DNA of 64,000 nucleotides from Methanobacterium_B sp963703015 (GCA_963703015.1 OY969779.1:1984001-2048000); one strand, 5' to 3'; positions 16,684 to 25,357 are shown, counted from the stretch's first letter. Notes: generated by a model not told the origin, from the letters alone. Numbers and translations: made by a program.

Positions 16684-16702
16684 TGTAACCTAAAAGGTTA
16701 CA
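16684..16702. promoter_or_regulatory. palindrome upstream of hdrC TATA box, candidate operator
   Basis: TGTAACC (16684-16690), five bases, GGTTACA (16696-16702): a perfect 7+7 inverted repeat ending about 20 bases before the hdrC TATA box. Its size and place suit binding of a dimeric wHTH regulator acting at the hdrCB promoter. It could instead regulate the divergent ArcS-like gene, whose start is about 110 bases away. Confidence 0.45.
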
Positions 16703-16722
16703 GTTATGGATTTTCACCGAAC

Positions 16723-16733
16723 CTTTATATATA
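16723..16733 (+). promoter_or_regulatory. TATA box of hdrC-hdrB
   Basis: CTTTATATATA, preceded by a purine/C-rich BRE-like stretch (CACCGAAC). It is the strongest TATA element in the window and predicts transcription start near 16754, about 60 bases upstream of the long-form hdrC start. Confidence 0.6.
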
Positions 16734-16813
16734 CTCAGAATAAACCTACGATATGAAAATCACAAGTTTTCAGAATTTGCCAATTATGGTCATCTGATCA
16801 GGGCGTGAAATAG

Positions 16814-17701
16814 ATGAAAACATTAAAACGCTTAAAAAATATGTTAAGTGGCGAAAAAGAAGATAAAACAGAGACTCCTCAGGGAGAATCAGAGACTGAA
16901 TCTTCTAAAGCTAAACCGGAAGAAACTCCAGTGAGCACTAAAACTGTTAAAACTGAAGATAAGAGTACAGCACCAGAACAAAAATCCAAGGCAAAATCAA
17001 TTAAATCTAAAACCAAAAAAGTGGCTAGTGATGTTAAATCTAAGGCCAAGGATATATCTGAAGATGCTAAATCTAAAGCTTCAAAAACAGATAAAAAAAT
17101 AGAAAAATCTGAAGAATCTAAAACCGATAGGAGTGGTAAAATGACTTTACTCGAAGGAAGAGAAAAAGAAGTGATAACCCGTGAAAATATTGATCCAGAT
17201 TTCAAAAATGAAGTCATGGACGCAGGTGCGGAATCAGTAGCACTATGTTTCCAGTGTGGAACATGTACAGGAGCATGTCCTTCTGGAAGGAGAACACCTT
17301 ACAAGATAAGGAACGTTGTTAGAAAATCAGTTATGGGACTCAAAGAAGAAGTCATAGCTGATGACACAATATGGATGTGCACAACCTGTTACGAATGCCA
17401 GGAAAGATGCCCAAGAGGAATCAAAATCGTGGACGTTGTAAAAACAGTGAGAAACTTCGCTGCACAGGCAGGATACATGGCACCAGCACACAAAATGACA
17501 GGTTCTTTCGTTATAAAAACAGGACACGGAGTTCCAATTAACGATGCAACCATGGCACTAAGAAAGAGCGTTGGACTAGATGAATTACCACCAACAACCC
17601 ATCAGTTCCCTGAAGCACTTGACGAAATACAGAAAATAGTCAAAGCAACAGGATTTGACAACTTAATCGGCTGGAACTGGGATAAAGCAGAGCTAGAATA
17701 A
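16814..17701 (+). CDS. hdrC: CoB-CoM heterodisulfide reductase subunit C, N-terminally extended
   Basis: 295 residues from ATG 16814; the canonical HdrC corresponds only to residues 110-295. Two CxxCxxCx3C ferredoxin motifs (C145, C148, C151, C155 and C189, C192, C195, C199) bind the two [4Fe-4S] clusters that pass electrons from HdrA to HdrB. The first 109 residues are a low-complexity K/S/E/T-rich stretch with KSK-type repeats and no domain. An in-frame ATG at 17141 has a much better ribosome site (AGGAGTGGT) and would give the standard 186-residue protein, so two forms may be made. hdrB follows after 12 bases; hdrA is elsewhere. Confidence 0.9.
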   Translation: MKTLKRLKNMLSGEKEDKTETPQGESETESSKAKPEETPVSTKTVKTEDKSTAPEQKSKAKSIKSKTKKVASDVKSKAKDISEDAKSKASKTDKKIEKSEESKTDRSGKMTLLEGREKEVITRENIDPDFKNEVMDAGAESVALCFQCGTCTGACPSGRRTPYKIRNVVRKSVMGLKEEVIADDTIWMCTTCYECQERCPRGIKIVDVVKTVRNFAAQAGYMAPAHKMTGSFVIKTGHGVPINDATMALRKSVGLDELPPTTHQFPEALDEIQKIVKATGFDNLIGWNWDKAELE

Positions 17702-17713
17702 GGAGGAATCACA

Positions 17714-18610
17714 ATGGCATTTGCATATTTCTTAGGATGTATTATGAACAACAGGTACCCTGGAATTGAAAAGGCTACCAGAGTAATGTTTGACAAGCTC
17801 GGTGTAGAGCTCAATGATATGGAAGGAGCTTCCTGCTGCCCAGCACCAGGTGTTTTCGGTTCCTTTGATAAAACCACATGGGCTGCAATAGCAGCTAGGA
17901 ACATCACCATTGCAGAAGATATGAATTCTGACATCATGACAGAATGTAATGGATGTTTCGGTTCACTCTATGAAACCAACCATCTTCTCAAAGAAGATGA
18001 AGAAATGAAAGAAAAGATAAACGGAGTTTTATCTGAAGCTGGAAGAGAATTTAAAGGTGAAGTAAACGTAAGACACTTTGCTGAAATTTTATACAACGAA
18101 GTAGGTGTCGACAAATTATCAGAATCTGTTGAAAAACCACTAAACCTCAATGTAGCAGTTCACTACGGCTGCCACTTCCTTAAACCAAGCGCTGAAATCA
18201 ACATTGACGACCCAATGAAACCAACCATACTCGACGAACTCGTTGAAATTACCGGTGCAAAATCCATAGATTACAAAGACAAAATGATGTGCTGCGGTGC
18301 AGGTGGAGGTCTACGTTCCCGTGACCTAGACGTTACACTAGATTACACCAAGGAAAAACTCGACAACATGACAGCTGCTGGAGTAGACGCAATTGTAAAC
18401 GTTTGCCCATTCTGCCACCTACAGTTCGATGTTGGTCAGACAGAAGTCAACAAAAAATACGGAACAGACTTCGCAATTCCAGTATTCCACCTTGCTCAGC
18501 TATACGGTCTTGCAATGGGACTCAAAAGCGAAGAGTTAACAGTCGATGCTCATTTAACAAGCACAGACCCAGCTCTTAAAAAGCTTGATGAAATTACTGG
18601 TGGAGAATAA
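17714..18610 (+). CDS. hdrB: CoB-CoM heterodisulfide reductase subunit B
   Basis: 298 residues with two complete CCG domains. C9, C41, C42, C78, C81 and C153, C193, C194, C231, C234 are all present. These are the ligands of the two noncubane [4Fe-4S] clusters that reduce the CoM-S-S-CoB heterodisulfide in the last step of methanogenesis. The protein is soluble and works with HdrA, HdrC and the hydrogenase MvhADG in flavin-based electron bifurcation. Starts at ATG 17714 behind AAGGAGGA, 12 bases after hdrC. Its TAA stop falls in the loop of the downstream terminator hairpin. Confidence 0.95.
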   Translation: MAFAYFLGCIMNNRYPGIEKATRVMFDKLGVELNDMEGASCCPAPGVFGSFDKTTWAAIAARNITIAEDMNSDIMTECNGCFGSLYETNHLLKEDEEMKEKINGVLSEAGREFKGEVNVRHFAEILYNEVGVDKLSESVEKPLNLNVAVHYGCHFLKPSAEINIDDPMKPTILDELVEITGAKSIDYKDKMMCCGAGGGLRSRDLDVTLDYTKEKLDNMTAAGVDAIVNVCPFCHLQFDVGQTEVNKKYGTDFAIPVFHLAQLYGLAMGLKSEELTVDAHLTSTDPALKKLDEITGGE

Positions 18611-18636
18611 ATTTTCTCCATTCAACATTTTTTTTT
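18601..18636 (+). terminator. hairpin and T9 terminator of hdrCB
   Basis: TGGAGAA (18601-18607) and TTCTCCA (18614-18620) form a perfect 7-bp stem with a six-base loop that contains the hdrB stop codon. Nine T follow at 18628-18636. This looks like a classic intrinsic terminator. Confidence 0.7.
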
Positions 18637-18772
18637 AGCCTAGTATTTCATTGATCTAATTTTGCACTGTTTTTAAATAGTAAAACACTTTAATTTAAAA
18701 AAACTAATATTGAACTGTTTTTAATACAATTTTCAATAAATTATTTAAATCAAAAAAACGAGGTGTTTTTTT

Positions 18773-19039
18773 TTGTTCGTTGCAAGTTTGGTTGGAATAT
18801 TTAAATTTAAAGAACTACCAGAAAAGTACGGTCCGTTTGCACAGCACAAAGCTACGATGGAGAAAAGAACCATCAAAGATGATGATGAAATAGCAATTTT
18901 GAATATAGCAGGTACTGAGAGTAACCATGTTTTGTTTTTAGATTCTTACAAGACAGTGGCTGAAATTGATGCAGAACTCAAACCATTGGATACAGAAATT
19001 AATTACAACACCAAAAAAATATTGGAAGGACATTTATGA
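18773..19039 (+). CDS. small conserved protein (DUF749-like)
   Basis: 88 residues starting at TTG 18773, with GAGGTG about eight bases upstream across a run of T. The sequence (FVASLVGIFKFKELPEKYGPF, then a DDEIAILNIAGTE strand pair and a FLDSYKTVAEID helix) resembles from memory the archaeal DUF749 family. I cannot confirm that without a profile search. Function is unknown. Its end overlaps the start of the next gene by four bases, so the two are translationally coupled; both follow hdrB in the same direction beyond its terminator. Confidence 0.65.
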   Translation: MFVASLVGIFKFKELPEKYGPFAQHKATMEKRTIKDDDEIAILNIAGTESNHVLFLDSYKTVAEIDAELKPLDTEINYNTKKILEGHL

Positions 19040-19569
19040 ATGATTTACCCCTTGAACAAACCTGGATGGTTCTGGTCGAACTTTTGACTGATCTAAGAAA
19101 GAAAAACATAGAAATTGATCCATCGATACCTGAAAATATTAGGATGGCCAAGACCACCATAAACTTTTATAAAGTCAATCCAGCCGATCCTGAGAGGATG
19201 AAAGAATTAAAAAGGATCAACGATTTTATAAACGCTGTTCAAGATAAATTAATGGATCTTGCAGAGGAAGAGGGTAAAGAATACCATTCAAAGTGGGTTG
19301 AAAAACTTACCAGGGCATCTCGCGGTGAAAAGATCTACGATACCCCTGAAGAGAAATCTAAATTTGTGGTTGGTGCACCTCCAGGATTTTCCATGGTTAG
19401 AATAACATTCAAGGCACCCATAGCTGAAGAAAGACTGCAAGAAATTGCAGAGTATCATAACGTGATAATAGAATTCCAAACAGATACCATCATAGTTATC
19501 TACGGTGACAAGGAAAATATTCAGGAAAGCTTGAAGGAAATATCATCATTCTTTAAGGAACAGATCTAA
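19036..19569 (+). CDS. DUF2096 family protein
   Basis: 177 residues. Mostly helical N-terminus (about 1-85: EQTWMVLVELLTDLRKK, RINDFINAVQDKLMDLAEEEG) and a C-terminal alpha/beta part (about 120-177) that ends in a DTIIVIYGDKENIQESLKEISSF ferredoxin-like unit. It matches the archaeal family DUF2096, which is conserved in methanogens and has no known role. Overlaps the preceding small gene by four bases. The link with hdrCB is positional only. Confidence 0.75.
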   Translation: MNDLPLEQTWMVLVELLTDLRKKNIEIDPSIPENIRMAKTTINFYKVNPADPERMKELKRINDFINAVQDKLMDLAEEEGKEYHSKWVEKLTRASRGEKIYDTPEEKSKFVVGAPPGFSMVRITFKAPIAEERLQEIAEYHNVIIEFQTDTIIVIYGDKENIQESLKEISSFFKEQI

Positions 19570-19671
19570 CTTGGTGTGAAACAGCACTTGTTCTATTTTT
19601 TTGTATCTAGAAACTATTTTTTCAAAAAGAAATATAATGTATTCATGATCAAACCTATGGAGTGAATTTTT

Positions 19672-20343
19672 ATGAAGATCGTGGCATTTAGTGACATTCA
19701 TGGTAAGTATGGGAAGATAATGGATTTTCTGAAAAATAATGAAGTGGATCTGGTAATATTAACCGGTGATATCACGCATTTTGGGCCATCTGAACTTGCA
19801 GCAGAAATTCTAAATGAAATAGCATCATTTGATGTGCCTGTCCTTGCAATACCTGGAAATTGCGATCCAGCAGATCTGTATGGAAAATTAGACAATTCCA
19901 ATGCAATAAACATTCATGGTAAAAGTGTTACAATTAAAAACATTGGAATATGCGGATTTGGAGGTTCAAATCCCACACCATTTAAAACACCACTTGAATT
20001 TGAGGAAGTGGAAATATACGACCAGGCAAAAAAGGCTCTTGAAGAAGTAAAAGACAGTAAAATTACCTTTTTCGTGACACACGCACCCCCAGTGGATACT
20101 AAAACAGATGTTTTGCCCTCAGGGGATCATGTGGGAAGTAAATCACTGAGGAAGGTTATTGAAGAGTTTCAGCCAACTGTAAATGTATGTGGCCATATTC
20201 ATGAAGCCAGATCCAAGGATATCATTGGTAAAACAGAGGTAATAAATCCTGGGATGATATCAGAGGGCCATGCATGCATAATTAACATTGATGATTCAAA
20301 TGAAGAAGATATTAAGGTTGAATCAGAAATCATTGAAATATGA
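19672..20343 (+). CDS. calcineurin-like metallophosphoesterase
   Basis: 223 residues. Metal-binding motifs run in order: DIHG (about 8-11), GDIT (about 32-35), GNCD (about 62-65), THAPP (about 139-143) and GHIH (about 176-179). These give the dimetal site of the YfcE/MPE class-III-like phosphoesterases. Substrate is unknown; relatives cleave cyclic nucleotides or phosphodiesters. No operon partner: about 100 bases separate it from the DUF2096 gene and about 210 from 2PGK. Start ATG 19672 behind GGAGTGAA. Confidence 0.85.
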   Translation: MKIVAFSDIHGKYGKIMDFLKNNEVDLVILTGDITHFGPSELAAEILNEIASFDVPVLAIPGNCDPADLYGKLDNSNAINIHGKSVTIKNIGICGFGGSNPTPFKTPLEFEEVEIYDQAKKALEEVKDSKITFFVTHAPPVDTKTDVLPSGDHVGSKSLRKVIEEFQPTVNVCGHIHEARSKDIIGKTEVINPGMISEGHACIINIDDSNEEDIKVESEIIEI

Positions 20344-20554
20344 TGTATGTAACAAGATAAGTTAGGCAGGATAATTGAACAATTTTTAGAATTGTATCAA
20401 ATATTAGGTTAAGCTTTTGAACAAATTTTTTAGATTTTTGGGTTTGGATAATAATAAATCGAAAATAATTTATAACTTGTTTACATAAGATTATTGAGTT
20501 TAATGGATATTATATTCATCTTTGTCCCAGATTAATTTTTTTAGAGGTGAGAGA

Positions 20555-21466
20555 TTGAAAAAGATAATGGTTGAAGGTCAAGTAAGTGGAAAAGTATACA
20601 GGGAACCATTTTCAAAGGGTGTTCTTTCAAGGTCTTTAACTAGGGCTGAAATGGACCCAGACAGGGCTTACACTTTTGCATCCAAGATTGAATCAGATTT
20701 GATGGAACAGGGTGTGAAGGTCATCAATCTTGATGATTTAATTGTTATTGTTCGTGAAAAACTCCGGGGCGAAGGTGGGGAGATAGCCGAAAAATATGGG
20801 CTTTGGAAAAGAATAAGAAGATGTGATGAACCATTGATCATACTTATTGGAGGGTCTTCTGGTGTTGGAACTTCATCAATTGCATTTGAGGTTGCTAACA
20901 GGCTCGGTATAAGGAACATGATCAGTACAGACATGATAAGGGAAGTAATGAGAAAGATAGTGTCTAAGGAACTTTTACCTACCATCTATGAATCCAGTTA
21001 CACAGCATACAGATCACTTAGAATTCCACCACCACCGGAGTTGGATGAGGTATTAATTGGTTTTAGAGACCATGTTGATACTGTTAGTGTGGGTATTGAA
21101 GCTGTGATTGAAAGATCCCTCAAGGAAGGCATAAGTATAGTGATTGAAGGTGTTCATATTGTTCCAGGTTTTATAAGTGAGGAACTGGTGAAGAAACACA
21201 ACGTGAACATGTTCGTACTCACACTTCAAGATGAAGAAGTACATAAGGGAAGGTTCTATTCAAGATGCAGACAACAATGGGCTAGAAGACCACTCAAGAG
21301 ATACATGAATTATTTTGGAGCTATAAGAAGAACTCATAAATATTTCGAAAGCCAGGCAAACAAGTATCATGTACCGGTTATTGAAAACATAGATGTTACA
21401 ACCACGATAGACTCCATAATAGAAACAATTACAAAGACGTATGGAAGTGATGATGATGTTAAATGA
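20555..21466 (+). CDS. 2-phosphoglycerate kinase
   Basis: 303 residues starting at TTG 20555 behind GAGGTGAG; an earlier in-frame TTG at 20522 has no ribosome site. An N-terminal ATP-cone-like region (about 1-85, FSKGVLSRSLTRAEMDPDRAYTFASKIE) is followed by a P-loop kinase domain with GGSSGVGTSSIA (about 102-113). Length and layout match 2-phosphoglycerate kinase of Methanobacteriales. That enzyme makes 2,3-diphosphoglycerate, the precursor of the compatible solute and phosphate store cyclic 2,3-diphosphoglycerate. The ATP-cone suggests nucleotide control. The last bases overlap the CBS protein gene. Confidence 0.82.
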   Translation: MKKIMVEGQVSGKVYREPFSKGVLSRSLTRAEMDPDRAYTFASKIESDLMEQGVKVINLDDLIVIVREKLRGEGGEIAEKYGLWKRIRRCDEPLIILIGGSSGVGTSSIAFEVANRLGIRNMISTDMIREVMRKIVSKELLPTIYESSYTAYRSLRIPPPPELDEVLIGFRDHVDTVSVGIEAVIERSLKEGISIVIEGVHIVPGFISEELVKKHNVNMFVLTLQDEEVHKGRFYSRCRQQWARRPLKRYMNYFGAIRRTHKYFESQANKYHVPVIENIDVTTTIDSIIETITKTYGSDDDVK

Positions 21467-21851
21467 TCTAAAAGTTGAAGATGTGATGAGCAGTAAAGTT
21501 ATAACAGTTTCACCATCTGAGGATGTAGTATTTGCCTTTGAAAAGTTGATGAAACACAAGATCAGTTCATTACCAGTTGTTGAAGACAATAAACTTTTGG
21601 GAATAGTAACTGCCACAGATTTAGGACACAACCTTGTTCTTGACAAGTACGAGATTGGAACCATTGTTGAGAAGGTTATGGTGAAGGATGTGGTGTGTGT
21701 CAAACCAGATGATGATCTTTTAACAGCAGTAAAAAAGATGAATGAACATGGATCAGACGAGGAAATAATCAATCAACTGGTTGTATGTTCTGGTGATGAA
21801 ATTATGGGAATCATTTCCGATGGTGACATCATAAAATCAATTAAAAACTAA
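21456..21851 (+). CDS. two-CBS-domain protein
   Basis: 131 residues; a Bateman pair of CBS domains (about 5-60 and 68-128). Each has the usual MSxxVITV...ED..A...M...I.SLPVV......GIVTATD pattern, the second in a shortened form ending GIISDGDI. CBS pairs bind AMP, ATP or SAM and act as energy sensors. Several in-frame starts exist (21441, 21450, 21453, 21456); I prefer 21456 because GGAAGTG is six bases before it. It begins inside the 2PGK gene, so co-translation is likely and a role in adjusting cDPG synthesis to energy state is a reasonable inference. Confidence 0.8.
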   Translation: MLNDLKVEDVMSSKVITVSPSEDVVFAFEKLMKHKISSLPVVEDNKLLGIVTATDLGHNLVLDKYEIGTIVEKVMVKDVVCVKPDDDLLTAVKKMNEHGSDEEIINQLVVCSGDEIMGIISDGDIIKSIKN

Positions 21852-21894
21852 AAATAGAAAAATTGATGGAATTAAAACTTAAAGTATACCAACT

Positions 21895-22308
21895 TTAACT
21901 GTTTGGAGTTACACGGGGCTTGAAAGACTCGCAGATACTTGGAAACTTTTTATTTAATTCTGTGCCCAATTTTTCTACTATTTCTTCTTCAATTTCTCCA
22001 CTGTGCTCAGTTTTCACGCAGAAGGCATCCTCATGAAGTTCTGACTCGATGTACTCTGATCCCATTTGAATCTCAAATTTAACAGGATTTTTAGATTCTA
22101 TTGAGTGGATAATATCATCTATTATGGGATCTGTTAATTTAAGCAATTTTTTACCCTCAGGAATGTATGTTTTGTCTTGTGTCACAATCTTTTTGATTAA
22201 GAATGGAGCACAACCTTCTGTTCGTGCTGCTTTTCTGTTTATCCAGAACAGAACTGTCATCAATTTTTTCCTCGAATCAAGAGGACTTTCAAATTCTATT
22301 TTCTTCAT
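21895..22308 (-). CDS. hypothetical protein, 137 residues
   Basis: I do not recognise a family. The protein is soluble, acidic and helix-strand mixed. The N-terminal third is basic (SRKKLMTVLFWINRKAARTEG) with one cysteine in GCAPFLIKKI, and the middle is a predicted helix (DPIIDDIIHSIES). The start ATG has GGGGGTAT upstream, consistent with real translation. It lies 26 bases downstream of the fprA stop on the same strand, so the two may share a transcript and a role in oxygen response, but that is only positional. Confidence 0.6.
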   Translation of the reverse strand: MKKIEFESPLDSRKKLMTVLFWINRKAARTEGCAPFLIKKIVTQDKTYIPEGKKLLKLTDPIIDDIIHSIESKNPVKFEIQMGSEYIESELHEDAFCVKTEHSGEIEEEIVEKLGTELNKKFPSICESFKPRVTPNS

Positions 22309-22334
22309 TTATATACCCCCTAGAAAAAATGTAT

Positions 22335-23555
22335 TTATTGGGATTTGATCAGTTTTGCCAGATCCACTCCCATTTCATAGCATTTTTCAAGTTCATCTTC
22401 TGATGGTTTGTAGTTGACTTTGATCTGGTTTACAACTTCAAATCCACAATTTTCAAGTTCTTGGGCCAGTATTTTAGGTGCTTCTCCACTCCATCCCATG
22501 GAACCAAATGTGATGGCCTTTCTTTTTAATCCAGTTCTTGCGAAGTTCAGGCCCTTCAAGTAAAATATGAGGTCTCCAATACTTGGATATATTTGGTTGA
22601 ACATGGTGGGCACACCAAACACAACTGCTTTACTGTCGAGAATGTTGGTTACTATGTTACTTCTCTCATCAGAATGAAGGAAGTGCATAGCAACATCCAC
22701 ATCTTCACTCATTATTCCCTCTGCAAATGCTTGGGACATGAGTTGGGTTGATCCATGCATGGTGTCGTAGACCAATGTGATCTTGTTGGAACATTTTCCA
22801 GTTGCCCATCCTGTGTAGGCATCAATTATCTTAATAGGATCTGTCCAGATCTGACCATGTGATGGTGCAATCATCTGAATTTTACCAAGCAAATCCAAGT
22901 TATTTACTTGTTTAAATTTATTCAACACCAATCCAGATAATGGGGTTAGTAAGTTGGCATAAAACTTGGCTGCAGCATTCATAAGCACATTTTCAGGTAA
23001 GTCTGTATCGTATCGATCCTTGAAACAGAGGTGCTGACCAAAAGCATCGTTTGAAAATAGGATGCCGTCTTCCAAGAGCAAACTAAACATACTGTCGGGC
23101 CAGTGGAGCATTTGTGCCTCTAAAAATGCAAATTCCTTACCACCTATATCAAGGCTGTCCCCAGTCTTAACAACATTGAAATTAACGTCGTCAAGGGAAG
23201 AGTAATGCATTTTAAGACCTTTAACAGCTGCAGCTGTACAGTAAACTGGTATTCCCGGGAACTTTCTGCAGATCTCTGCGAGAGCACCACTGTGATCCTT
23301 TTCAACATGGTTTTGAATGATTAGGTCTAGTTTAAACTCCCTGTTTTCCTTCTTAAATGCATCTTCCATCCTTGCCCAGAGTTGTGCTGAGGTTCCAGGA
23401 TAGGTGTTGTCGATGAGTGCAACTTTCTCACCAAATACAAGGTAAGCGTTGTATGTAGTTCCATCTAATGTGTAACCATGATAATCCCGCAAGTCCCAAT
23501 CAAGGACTCCAACCCAATAAACTCCTTCAGTAATTTTTATTGCATTTGCCTTCAT
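22335..23555 (-). CDS. fprA: F420H2 oxidase, flavodiiron protein
   Basis: 406 residues. The metallo-beta-lactamase-like domain has the diiron ligands H83-x-E85-x-D87-H88 in NHVEKDHSG, with further histidines in MLHWPDS and SHGQIW. The C-terminal flavodoxin domain begins at about residue 254 (LVYDTMHGSTQLM) and binds FMN. FprA reduces O2 to water with coenzyme F420H2, protecting methanogens during air exposure. A TATA-like AAAATATATAG at about 23602-23612 on the reverse strand would start transcription roughly 25 bases before the gene. Confidence 0.93.
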   Translation of the reverse strand: MKANAIKITEGVYWVGVLDWDLRDYHGYTLDGTTYNAYLVFGEKVALIDNTYPGTSAQLWARMEDAFKKENREFKLDLIIQNHVEKDHSGALAEICRKFPGIPVYCTAAAVKGLKMHYSSLDDVNFNVVKTGDSLDIGGKEFAFLEAQMLHWPDSMFSLLLEDGILFSNDAFGQHLCFKDRYDTDLPENVLMNAAAKFYANLLTPLSGLVLNKFKQVNNLDLLGKIQMIAPSHGQIWTDPIKIIDAYTGWATGKCSNKITLVYDTMHGSTQLMSQAFAEGIMSEDVDVAMHFLHSDERSNIVTNILDSKAVVFGVPTMFNQIYPSIGDLIFYLKGLNFARTGLKRKAITFGSMGWSGEAPKILAQELENCGFEVVNQIKVNYKPSEDELEKCYEMGVDLAKLIKSQ

Positions 23556-23720
23556 ATTTTTAACACCTCACACTATAAATTTCTAAATAAAATTTATTTA
23601 CTTGCTTCTATATATTTTTTTGGTTAAAAATGTTTTAATTTCTTTTAAAGGATTTGAAATTGTCTAAAATTAATAAAAAAGGCAAAATATGTTTATATTA
23701 ACAGTTTAATCCTTCTGAAA

Positions 23721-23783
23721 ATGGATAAGGGTAGTTCTGTTCGTATCAAACCGTATGAAAAGCTTGTTATAGTCAAAAATTAG
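23721..23783 (+). other. possible leaderless micro-ORF (20 residues)
   Basis: ATG 23721 opens a 20-codon frame (MDKGSSVRIKPYEKLVIVKN) ending at a TAG that overlaps the end of the converging Pit gene by four bases. A TATA-like TTTATATT near 23691-23698 would place transcription start almost exactly on this ATG, fitting leaderless translation. The peptide is not low-complexity and is not explained by its neighbours. It could be a real small protein, a gene remnant, or chance. Confidence 0.3.
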
Positions 23784-24763
23784 AAAATAGCACTAATAAC
23801 GAAGTACAATGTTGCAGATATTGCTATACATGCTGGTATGGTAACAACCCAAGTGGTGGCTATGTGTTTAATGACATCGAGTTTAACTGTTGAAGTTCCC
23901 CGTGCCATACCAACACCTATCACAGAACCCACAAGGGTTTGAGTAGGAGAAATAGGCATCCCGATGGATGCAAAGAGTAACGTAATACTACCGGCTGAAA
24001 TTTGGGCTGAAAAACCACGGGTAGGAACCAACTCAGTAATTCTTCTTCCTATGGTATCTGTAATTCTGTTCCCTGCTATGAGTATACCAAATACCAAAGC
24101 TATGGCTCCTAAAAATTTAATTGAAAATCCAATTGTAGCACCAACAGTAACATATAGCACAGCAGTTGCTGCCGCAATATCTATGGCTCCAACTCCCAAT
24201 GCAGCAAAGGAAGAACTTCCAATTTGAAGATATGAAAATACTTTTTCAGTACGATCCTTAGCTCCAATATTACTTTTCAACCTGTTTAAAATTCCCAGTT
24301 TAAGAATGTAGTAGACCAAAAATCCCGATGCCAAACCAATCAACGGTGAAATAACCCAACTTGCCATTATAAATCCGATTGTACCCCAGTTAAGATGATT
24401 GACACCTGCATAAACCAGACCATAACCAAGCACAGAACTCACAATGGCATCAGAACCAGAAATTGGTATTCTTTTAATTAAGGTAATTGTTATCCATATT
24501 CCTGCAGACATGGTTATAATAAAAGCCCCTAAACCCGTCATGAATTGTAGGGGTACAATTCCACTTCCCACAGTTTTAATTACACTACTACCCAGAAACA
24601 ACGCACCTAAAAATTCGAACAAAGCTCCAACTACGAGTGCTTTACGCATTGTAAGAGCTCCACTTCCAACAACGGTGCCCATGGAATTTCCAATATCGTT
24701 GGCTGCAATGTTAAAAGCCATGTACATAGCAGTAATAACGCCTATTATCAATAACCAGTCCAT
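23780..24763 (-). CDS. PiT-family inorganic phosphate transporter
   Basis: 327 residues, about nine hydrophobic segments. The duplicated PiT signature is present: FNIAANDIGNSMGTVVGSGALT near the N-terminus and IAGNRITDTIGRRITEL about residues 225-241, followed by GFSAQISAGSITLLFASIGMP. PiT proteins take up metal-phosphate complexes with H+ or Na+. No phoU-like partner (DUF47) is next to it. Start ATG 24763. It faces the SRP RNA gene across about 140 bases. Confidence 0.9.
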   Translation of the reverse strand: MDWLLIIGVITAMYMAFNIAANDIGNSMGTVVGSGALTMRKALVVGALFEFLGALFLGSSVIKTVGSGIVPLQFMTGLGAFIITMSAGIWITITLIKRIPISGSDAIVSSVLGYGLVYAGVNHLNWGTIGFIMASWVISPLIGLASGFLVYYILKLGILNRLKSNIGAKDRTEKVFSYLQIGSSSFAALGVGAIDIAAATAVLYVTVGATIGFSIKFLGAIALVFGILIAGNRITDTIGRRITELVPTRGFSAQISAGSITLLFASIGMPISPTQTLVGSVIGVGMARGTSTVKLDVIKHIATTWVVTIPACIAISATLYFVISAIF

Positions 24764-24877
24764 GTATAATATTTTATTAATACCCTAATAAAAAGATTCT
24801 TTAATTCAATCAGATTGATCAAGTTCTTGAAATATTTTTGAATTATCCAAAAAAAATATTTAGTTTGATCGCAAGGT

Positions 24878-24885
24878 TCAAATAC
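24878..24885 (+). promoter_or_regulatory. promoter of SRP RNA
   Basis: TCAAATAC, about 23 bases before the presumed 5' end of the SRP RNA, in a suitable position for a TATA/BRE element. Sequence match to a strong TATA box is moderate. Confidence 0.4.
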
Positions 24886-24902
24886 TACTAAAACTAAATC
24901 TT

Positions 24903-25203
<301 letters not shown>

Positions 25204-25357
25204 GAACATGCCCATTAATAATCACAGGTTCAATGAATAGAACCTAAAATCCAAAACCTTTTTAACCATGAATGGATAAATGTTTCCAATACGTGTCTTA
25301 AGTCATGGAGACAAATTCACGATCATAACAGTAAATTTTATGCTTAAATAAATTTTT

